From the NCBI GenBank assembly GCA_964030475.1, contig CAXIPT010000002.1, positions 6,716,332 to 6,780,331 on the forward strand: a stretch of 64,000 nucleotides of DNA. Direction: 5' to 3'. The DNA is from Tethya wilhelma. Lineage: Eukaryota > Porifera > Demospongiae > Tethyida > Tethyidae. The notes beneath the pieces were generated by a model that worked only from the letters and a program-made list of their open reading frames with translations, did no database searches and was not told the DNA's origin. The number at the start of each line of letters is the position of its first letter. Position 1 is the stretch's first letter. A program made the position numbers and the translations under genes. Shown in pieces: positions 56,528 to 64,000 of this stretch.

Positions 56528-57015
56528 TCTTATAATGAACTAATGACTTTCTGTAAAGTACTTCTCTACTAAGATACAAAGTATAACAGTTGCAACTCTT
56601 CAAAGGATGTGGCTACAGAATAAATCAAGCCTCAGCGCATGAGTATCACGTGCAGAGGGTTATGGTAGTCGTTTTGTGTGTATGTGTGTGTGTGTGCATC
56701 TGTCTGTCTGCTACGGGATAATCTGAAAAACAGCAACTCTACAGAGGAAATAGAAGATACTTACGTTTATCAATCGAAGTTATCTTGAATTATTATTTGT
56801 AGAATCTTGCAAACGGTTGTAGTTTCTGAGATCTGAGGCTTTTGTGCTTCTCTGAGTGCCGCTTAGATTCGAAACCACACCGATAAATCATGCCCAAAGT
56901 ATAGTGTGCGCTATCTAGAAATACACTGTCAGTTGGATTAGATCAGATAACCGGACAGAAATCTAGCTTGCTCTCAGCTTCTGGATGTGATGTGCTTGGC
57001 TCAGGTGGCTTAGCT
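56528..57015. repeat. 488-bp duplicated segment, second copy (likely assembly overlap)
   Basis: Starts TCTTATAATGAAC directly after the N at 56527 and ends GGTGGCTTAGCT like the first copy, after which the sequence continues uniquely. Best explained as two overlapping contig ends placed side by side. Confidence 0.9.
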
Positions 57016-57660
57016 GCTTGCACAGGTAAGCAACTCAATTGATTGCAAGCTAAAATTCTGAGCTTACAACTGTCAAGTTAGCTATGTCAGTGTCTTGAAT
57101 GAACTTCCACATGCTTCCAGCTACTGCCTGAGCTAGCTAAGCAGCATGGTCACCAAGTAATGATATTACATAATTCAGGTAGCCCATAGTTTGCTCAGTA
57201 TAATTATCTGAAAACAGCTAATAATCATAGCATTGCTCATCTGGTTCATTGTCTGTGATGCTGCTTCATCACAAGATGCAATTAAGTGACGAGTGCGCTG
57301 AGGCTTATGCACCTTTATTATAATGGAGGTCACGAAAAATGATGAACATTGCATCACAACAATTCGTGTTTTCTCATGCAACCTTTCAATGCACAATTTA
57401 AGCTTGAAACATACTACATCTAGGTATCTGAGGATAGTTCTAGCTCATTGAAACCATTGCCTATATATGTGACTACAAAGACTTAATTTCTTTTGCCCAT
57501 TAAGCTATTTTACACTCACGTACAACCCTTTTTTTAGAATGACATGTACCATTGTACAAGTAGTTACCAGTGCTACCAAAAGTAAAGAGGCTTGTCACAC
57601 AATGCCCTGTACATAGTTTAGCTGATTACGTATAATATAGAGAGACAATCAACATTCAAC
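57016..57660. other. Spacer downstream of the FHA-like gene
   Basis: No exon continuing the FHA-like gene was found on the minus strand. A stretch near 57290-57320 (GAGGCTTATGCACCTTTATT) matches one near 23622-23650, a further dispersed repeat piece. Confidence 0.35.
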
Positions 57661-57684
57661 AACATTATGATTTACGGTTTTTAC

Positions 57685-58527
57685 CAGGTATCCATTTGAT
57701 CTCCAGATGTTTATCCATCAACCCAGTTTCTTTAGGAAGACGGATTGAACATTCAGCACCAGTGCCTATAGTCACACCTTCAGGACCAACGTGGTACTCC
57801 CTTGAGAGGAGGCGTCTGAGAAAGAACGGCGAATGGTGCTCTTCATTATCATCATCAGAATCCTGTACCACACGGGTGATTTTGAGACAAGCATATTCCG
57901 AGAATGGCTTGGAATACATGTCATCTGTACATAGTAAAAAGAATATTCAATGTAAAAAAAAAAAATTGGTTATGAAAATGACCAAAATTTTGAAGCTAAA
58001 CATGCACCAGTGATTGTAAAGTTTGGTAATGATCATCAGGCATGTATATGCATGCCATGCAGCTAGACTTTGTGCCCTGATAAAGCTATCTTAAGCATGA
58101 TCTATAGACAGTTTCCATAATGTTTATTGTTTTAAAAGAGTGAAAATAGTTCCGTAGAAAAGCAGGATAACAACAACAGTCTGAGCATAGGGATAACCTA
58201 AACACTGTACGTGCCACTCAAAGTATGATGCAATTCAGTCTTATGGCATAAATAATTCAGATATAATCCTAATCAACGTCTACCTTGCTCTTCTTCGCTC
58301 TCGTCCCCGCTGCTCATGCTCCTCATACTGGACCAGAGGTTGTGGCTTAGACCCACCCTCCTCGAGCGAGCTGGGCCAACCGACCTGGAGTCATGGCGCT
58401 CTAGACGAGTCACTGCACTTCTGAACTGCTTCTCCCTCTCTTTGATAAAGTCCTCGAGCGTGGCTATCTTTGTCTGAGCCAGCTCCAGCTGAGACAAGAG
58501 AGAAGAACGTCTTCTGTTCATGTCCAT
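57685..58527 (-). CDS. FHA-like domain protein, partial
   Basis: Two exons, 58527-58284 and 57924-57685, join in phase (CAAG|GTAGAC donor, TACAG| acceptor). The start is ATG 58527 (MDMNRRRSS); the frame extends upstream only to a GTG. The first exon encodes a coiled-coil-like segment (LSQLELAQTKIATLEDFI), an Arg/Ser-rich stretch and acidic SGDESEEE. The second encodes VGPEGVTIGTGAECSIRLP and DKHLEIKW, which resemble the first strands of an FHA phosphothreonine-binding domain. A donor-like CTG|GTAAAA lies at 57685, and without it translation stops at 57665, so the domain would be cut in half. The 3' exons were not found and may be lost near the gap at 56527. The FHA call is tentative. Confidence 0.5.
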
Positions 58528-58840
58528 GAGTGAGTCACTGTGCCACAGAACCGCCAAATGATTGACCACAACTTGATTAGGTCATTATGATTAATTTACA
58601 CACGACACTGTGGCAAATCAACTTCCGGTTTAATTCCAATTATAGGCAGAAAATAGCTGAACAGGAATTTTCATTCATAACCAAGTTTCACAACACAACA
58701 GGTAGCTATAGTGCAAAAACAGGCTGGTTTACTGTATACATTATAATATACACTAGTGTAAAAATTATGCAATAAAAAGAGTGAACACGAACTGGACCAT
58801 TATACAGTCTTGTGGATGTGTAATAAGTTGTCTATAACCC

Positions 58841-59608
58841 TTATGGTTGAATTGCCAGTACTCTTGAAGCTTGGAACTGATTGATTCTTGGAAGTGCTGT
58901 CACAGCCCTGGGTTGCTGTGTATACACTCTGGCCGACTTTTGACGCATCAGACGCATTGTAGCAGGCGCTGACATTGTTCTCGGTCGACGGTTAATAGGT
59001 TTTGGATTGTCAAATGGATCTAAAGAGTATTGAAAAACAATAATAATTATTAATAACACACAGACATTCTCTAGCGGTCAAATAAAGCTCCTAAGTCTAT
59101 TAGGAGTCCTGACCATATGTTATCTTATAAACACACAATGTTCACACCCTGGCTCTAGCTCCCTTTCAACTAAGCCCACAAAGGAAAGTATATAATTTTC
59201 TGTACCTAACTAACTAGTCATTAATATTCCTATTCTCACATTCAATTGCATTACCCAGGCTCATCATGACCACAGCACTTTAGTGCAATTATCATTACCT
59301 TCGTAATCAAAGACTGATTTTTGTGCTCTCAGATCTGGAGTGTTCCTCCGATAACCCTCGGGACCATTGTAGCCAAGAGGGGGAACATCAGTTGGTACTG
59401 TCAGATGACCACCGTAGATTTTTCTGGTGTAGCCTAAGAGCCAAATACAAATATCTTACTTATACACAATGACATGACAGTGTGCAAATATTACAAGCTA
59501 CTGTACAACAGGTCTACACTCATCACACATGCTCACACACAATGTGACATACACGCACACATGTTAACGTGCATACACAATATGCATGCACACAAACACA
59601 CACATTAT

Positions 59609-59682
<74 letters not shown>

Positions 59683-60526
59683 CTCACCTGCTCCAATTGA
59701 TCCTCTATCACTGATGTACTCTACTGCTGAACTATTCCTGACAAACTTGTCAAACACAGGTCCCATCATACTGCTCCCTTCAGCCCCACGATCAGCACCA
59801 CTCCTGTTGCCAGGCTCTTTTCCACTTGCCGGCCGATCTGAGACTTTCTTCACTGCTTTAGGGAGCCCTTTCATCTTGAAGTAGCTCTTACAATGAGGGT
59901 CGTCCAAGGCAATGTATTGAGGTATGGCAAAGTCTAGAGACGGATTATTTCTGCCTATTTCATCGTTCGAATGCCTGCTGAGTGTGACACCATCCAATAC
60001 AAAACCACGTTCTAGTTGCTTTAACCTTGTATGGAAGTAGAATTGTTCAAAATTTGTAAATAGGTGTAAAATACATACATCAATTAGCTTCATTATGATA
60101 ATTGGTGTAAAGTGTGATTGTAGAATATTTATCCAGCTGTACAATGTCATGAGCTTGTATATGTAAGTACGAAAAAATAAAGTTTATGAGAAGAAAGATG
60201 CATTTGACATCAAAACGTTGGAATTAAGCTTTAGTGTAATAAGCAATTTTGGTAGAACACAACCGAAAATGCCTGACTATCAATAATGCATGACATTGTG
60301 TGCAGATCAGATAATGAAGTGAAGTGGCAATCTACATTCAAGCATGCATCACATGCAATCATGCACCAAGAAACTAAACTGCATCAACACTAGCTATTCT
60401 CTCATTCAATTTTCTACCATTGTTGTACCTTTCAGGGGATTCATATGAAAACCTTACTCTTCTCACAGCTTTAGCGCTAAAGCTCCTCTGACGAGGTTTC
60501 TTCAAAGCCGAATTCCCACTAGCCAT
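58841..60526 (-). CDS. Uncharacterised four-exon protein, 249 residues
   Basis: Exons 60526-60429, 60025-59688, 59433-59299 and 59019-58841 join with matching phases and GT-AG borders, giving 249 residues from MASGNSAL to LAIQP. No domain was recognised. The sequence is rich in Arg, Pro, Gly and Tyr with low hydrophobicity and motifs such as FAIPQY, YGGHLTVP, LGYNGPEGYR and RTMSAP. This composition is typical of small axonemal or microtubule-binding proteins, but that is a guess. The second donor is followed at once by a (GT)n tract. The start codon faces an upstream region that may be shared with a plus-strand transcript. The stop lies 313 bases before the start of the FHA-like gene on the same strand. 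Confidence 0.7.
59610..59680. repeat. (CA)n microsatellite at a splice donor
   Basis: About 70 bases of CA dinucleotides. On the minus strand this is (GT)n directly after the donor CAG|GTGAGTTA of exon 60025-59688. Confidence 0.95.
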
Positions 60527-61628
60527 TTGTTTACAACAACAACCTTCACCGTACAAAGGGCAGCCCCGCCTCCATAATTGTAATTTGCAGGGGCTACCCC
60601 ACAGTACGCCACACCCTTTTGAGCATGCGCAGAAAACCTGCTGTGTCAAACCGCAAAAGAGATTGTCTGTGTGACGCCACTGTGATTCGTCGTGACTAGC
60701 CATCAAGTTTTTTCTAAGGACGACATTTGACGTAGCTGGTGACAGATCAGGTAAAGTCAGACATACTTATGATCGTCATTGTATTCATCTACATAAGACT
60801 GTAAGCGATGTTGTTGGCAAGATATCTTTGTGTGTCACAGTGTGTCACATGTTGACCCGCCTTTGGACCTTTGCTGGGGGCTTTTTAGCGCCTATTAGCA
60901 CGTCACAAGGGCAGTACTGGTTGTAAAAACAAAGAGTTGCTAATAGTTTACCTCCAGCGGTCCAGAAAAGTGGTTGGGTGCTGTTGTACTCTGTGTTGGT
61001 AGCTCTATATAAAAGTTCTCTTGTGTTTGTAGCTTTGATATGACTGATACAGGGTGGGATGAAGGTAATTTGTTGTTTTAATTGTCGGGGGCCCAACTGT
61101 CATTAGTAATGGGGTTCATGATGACAGTTGTGGAGTGTGTTTGTATGTACCCCTAGGTAGCCTCATTCCCAGACTTGACCTCTTGACCTTTCACATAGAG
61201 GAAGAGTCTGCGTCTGAGAAAAGTGATAGCAAATCTAGGCATTTACGTGTTAAAGCTTATAGCTGGTGACCCCCTTCTGAAGCAAGATGTAGCAGAATAT
61301 GTAAATCTAATTGAGAGCAATCTATTAGGGTCAAGCAGATGTTCAACTCTCTCATGTACAAGCATATACACATCATCGATTGTTTTTCTAGACTGATGGC
61401 TGGTTCCTGTGGTGTATGTATGTGGGCTATTAGAAATGAATTTCTAGTATTTTTGTATGTACCTCCATTACCATTACCTCATCCTGAATGGTTGTGTTGA
61501 GTTAGCATTAGCAATACTAGAGTAGAAGTTAGAATAACACTGGATGTTTTCATGGATGACTGTATCCAAAGATTGGACAGTTTGAATTTCATACTACTTT
61601 ATGTTCAGATCATAACCTAGCTCCTGCC
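60527..61628. other. Upstream flank of the four-exon gene
   Basis: Possible bidirectional promoter: a TGACGTAG half-CRE-like site lies at about 60728, and ATGACTGATACAGG followed by a GTAATT donor-like site occurs near 61038-61065 on the plus strand. No further coding support, so no plus-strand gene is called. Confidence 0.3.
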
Positions 61629-61712
61629 TAGGCTCCTCCTCTGCAATTATTTTCTTCAAAAATAAAGGAAGGAGAGAAAATATTTGCCAAGGAGGAGCCT
61701 AGCTGTGTATTG
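61629..61712. repeat. Inverted repeat (CCTAGGCTCCTCC arms)
   Basis: TGCCTAGGCTCCTCCT and ATTATTTTCT are mirrored by AGAAAATATTT and AGGAGGAGCCTAGCTG around an A-rich centre. Foldback of about 84 bases. Confidence 0.7.
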
Positions 61713-62348
61713 CATGCGCCATACACTCACTGTAATGTCACGAAATAGTTGACAATGGAAAATGGGGAGTCTGGTATGCAAACAGCAGCTGCAGATATCT
61801 GTTGTTATTACATCATTTACAAACATCCAACTGCTAGTTTCTAGTATTATGAACTTTCACGTTCAGTACATATCCTATGTCTTGCATTTGGTAATTATCC
61901 TCACTTGTCCATGAATCCTACCATGTTTCTGATATTTTTCCAAGCCACTACCAGTATCCAGAGAGCCTGGGAACGAAGCTACTACCGTCTCTTTTACTAA
62001 AAATTTTCAAGGAGTATAAAATTGTGATTTTGTGGAACACAAACAATTCACGAAAATTTTACCCACAAAAAATTCAAAAAAATCAGAAACCTAGTAAGAT
62101 TCATGGCTAAGTGAAAACAAAGCAACGTGGCTTGGTGAACACCAACAATCCACGAAAGTTTTACCCAAAAAAAATTTGGGATCAATATAAGAGGCAGTGC
62201 TGCTTGATTCTCGAAAATATAGTCACGAAAAGTTTTACAATTGTATTTGTGGGGAAATTTCTAGCCATAGGGTATATGTTTACTATACTTTCTAAGTTAC
62301 AATGAGTCTCCATGCACTTTATATAGGGTAGTGTGTGTGCCATAAAAG
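61713..62348. other. Spacer upstream of the CREB-like gene
   Basis: No gene recognised. GAGAGCCTGGGAACGAAGCTA near 61960 matches the ends of the inverted-repeat element at 41901-42297 and is a fragment of that family. Confidence 0.4.
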
Positions 62349-63070
62349 ATGGAGAATCAAAATGATGACACTCACAAGCCGGTTGAAACCATCGGACTGA
62401 GGATAGAGCAGGTCACGGGAGGAGTGGAGAGCCCCACTGATGGTAGGGATGTGTGTGTGGGTGTGTGGGTGTGTGGGTGTGTGGGTGTGTGGGTGTAGGT
62501 GTGACATTGCTTAGCAATGAAAGGTTTTATAAGCTTACTGGATGAGTGGAGGTGACATTAGAGTAGTTAAGGGTCAAAGGGGGTAAATGGCAAACAATAG
62601 TTGCATCCCCTTAAGTTGGGGAGCATTCAGTTATGTGTGTATGTGGGTGCTACTATCAAGCTAAGAAGTTTACCTCAATGCCCTGTCCTATTGTGCTACT
62701 TGCATTTTTGTTGTTTTTCTATGTTTCAATCCTTACCACACATAAAGAAGTATGTTACATCATAGTGACTCTGTCCCTAAGTGTTGTCTGTGATAAGGGT
62801 GTTGTTTTTTCGTGATATTTTACCATTTTTGCTTTATTTATGAATTGGCTCATCTTCAAACGGTGCTTCCCATTGACCTACTAAAGGTGTTCGTTCTGTG
62901 GAGATCACAGCAGATGAAGCCATACAGTCCTCCCAATCTCAGAGCTCCCTCGCTCGGACGGCCATCAAGACTGACGTGGGTGCAGCCAGTGATGGCAGCG
63001 AGGATGACCCGGACCCCTCCGTCCTCCAGGCCCTCTCTAGTGACCAGCTAGCAAGGAGACCATCCTTTAA
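62349..63070 (+). CDS. CREB/CREM/ATF1-like transcription factor, 5' exons
   Basis: Exons 62349-62442 and 62887-63070 join in phase (GATG|GTAGGG donor, CTAAAG| acceptor). The 92 codons run from MENQND through a Ser/Gln-rich stretch (AIQSSQSQSS) and an acidic patch (GSEDDPD) to LARRPSF, ending in phase 2 at a strong GTGAGT donor. RRPS is the PKA site at the heart of the kinase-inducible domain (RRPSYRK in vertebrate CREB), here with Phe in place of Tyr. In CREB the phosphorylated Ser recruits CBP/p300. The rest of the KID, the glutamine-rich region and the bZIP domain should lie beyond 64000. The start is the first ATG of the open exon and could be an internal start if an earlier exon exists. 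Confidence 0.72.
62451..62497. repeat. GTGTGTGG microsatellite at a splice donor
   Basis: Repeats of GTGTGTGG and GTGTGGGT starting within ten bases of the donor of the first CREB-like exon. Confidence 0.9.
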
Positions 63071-63404
63071 GTGAGTGCAAGGTGGTAATAAGCATAGCGG
63101 GGAAGGCCTGCATGGTTTACGATCCTGGCTGAGCAGTAACCTTGTTCCCAGGCTCCCCACTCTCAGTGCTTTCTTTGAAAAGCTAAGGGAGGGGCCAGGA
63201 ATCTAAGCTATATTATAGTAATCTATTGTTTTTCTATTGCTTTTTGGGGGTCCTTTAGTTTTCTACTTTCTATCCTAGGACATCATGAATTCATCAATAG
63301 CCTAGCTGGTGTACTGACTGAACTCTAAACTAGCCTATTATTTTTCCATTACTGATCTTATGCCCCCCCCCCCTTCCCCTCTTCCAACTTCCAAGCCTAA
63401 GATA
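63071..63404. other. Intron of the CREB-like gene
   Basis: Non-coding. CCTTGTTCCCAGGCTCCCCACTCTC at 63140 is another fragment of the AGGCTCT-ended repeat family, and a C10 run lies at 63363. Confidence 0.45.
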
Positions 63405-63407
63405 TTA

Positions 63408-64000
63408 TCATACGTACGGTAGTACGTATAGTAGGAATGGGCCGACTGTCCCATAGACACAATACAAAATGTTGGCCACCATAAAAATCTACTCAAACAA
63501 AATTAAACCTTCAAAGTTGCTCAGAGGCTCTAACTGGCAGATTACCAACTGCATGCAAGGCCTAAAGCTCACAAAAACTTTCTGCAGCACTCGTAGAGAG
63601 CGCTAGTGGGAAGCCACCATAGTGACATTTTTGTTCTTACGTACTTCCTTACGTACTTCCTAACTGACTTACTTGAAAAGCATTTCCAGAGAACCAGAAT
63701 GTGTTGAGCCAACTTTGACAGCACAAAGTAAGTTCTTTTCATGGGTACTACATTCCTTGATACTCGCTTTCATCATAAATACGCTTAAACAAAAACTAGA
63801 AAGCTTTGAAACTTAGCGTATAAATTCATGTACTACAATGCAGCCATCTTTGTAGGTAGAGTTCAAAGGTCATCTATCCACGTGGCATTACTATGCGCAT
63901 GCGCATTAGCCTCTTCCAGCATAATGTAGTGCATGTATAGCTGCTACTCAAGCTTTTTGTACGGACTAACCAGTCTCTAATAGTCTCCACACTGTAGTGT
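63408..64000 (+). repeat. Foldback repeat family, copy R7 (cut by window end)
   Basis: Begins TCATACGTACGG after TTA (63405-63407) and follows the family body to CACACTGTAGTGT at the window end. It sits in the intron of the CREB-like gene. Confidence 0.85.

Noticed and set aside
57175..57396. Exon completing the FHA-like domain
   Set aside because: The frame overlaps a dispersed repeat stretch shared with 23622, lacks the SxxH/N-type motifs and has no suitable acceptor.
61038..61065. First exon of a plus-strand gene (ATG ACT GAT ACA GGG TGG)
   Set aside because: Only nine codons before a donor-like site, with no in-phase partner exon found; the CREB-like frame does not accept phase 1 here.

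Overview
This window reads as nuclear DNA of an early-branching animal, most likely a demosponge (inference; an Amphimedon-like genome fits). The evidence is Gly-X-Y collagens, fibrinogen-like surface proteins, a TKL-kinase/kelch pair, an ankyrin-RING gene, a CREB-type KID, GT-AG introns, compact AT-rich spacers and many short non-autonomous transposons. No bacterial operon, CRISPR or phage structure was seen. Six single N symbols (301, 11607, 24710, 44465, 49893, 56527) probably mark contig joins. One is flanked by an apparently exact 488-bp duplication that looks like an unmerged overlap.

Layout. 0-6.5 kb (minus strand): two paralogous intronless collagens with an N-terminal membrane anchor, a furin-type site and a long triple-helical region. 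2.7-11.6 kb: mostly repeats, including a foldback family with a TTA target site. 11.6-20.1 kb (plus): one giant two-exon gene of about 2,750 codons containing a SecA-like ATPase motor, an internally duplicated module, a TPR-like region, a glycine-rich hydrophobic region and an OTU-like Cys box. 20.5-25.5 kb: a complete 1.9-kb palindromic transposon, other MITEs and a two-exon ankyrin fragment. 26.7-44.1 kb (minus): one ankyrin-RING gene assembled here from 14 phase-compatible exons. Its 10.7-kb intron holds two kinase/coiled-coil/kelch genes on the opposite strand, plus a kelch-tail pseudogene. 44.5-49.7 kb: an inverted copy of the kinase upstream region, interrupted by a 3.5-kb insertion and ending at a gap about 20 bp before the expected start codon. 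50.2-54 kb (minus): two 393-residue type II membrane proteins with a coiled coil and a fibrinogen-like start. 54-57.7 kb: MITEs, repeats and the assembly duplication. 57.7-60.5 kb (minus): a partial FHA-like gene and a complete four-exon uncharacterised gene. 62.3-63.1 kb (plus): the 5' exons of a CREB/CREM/ATF1-like gene running off the window.

Common themes are local tandem duplication (collagens, kinases, fibrinogen-like genes, ankyrin exons), long intronless coding regions beside a many-exon gene, and surface or signalling functions: cell-surface collagens and fibrinogen-like receptors, kinases with kelch domains, a probable ubiquitin ligase and a cAMP-type transcription factor. Nothing shows that they act in one pathway.
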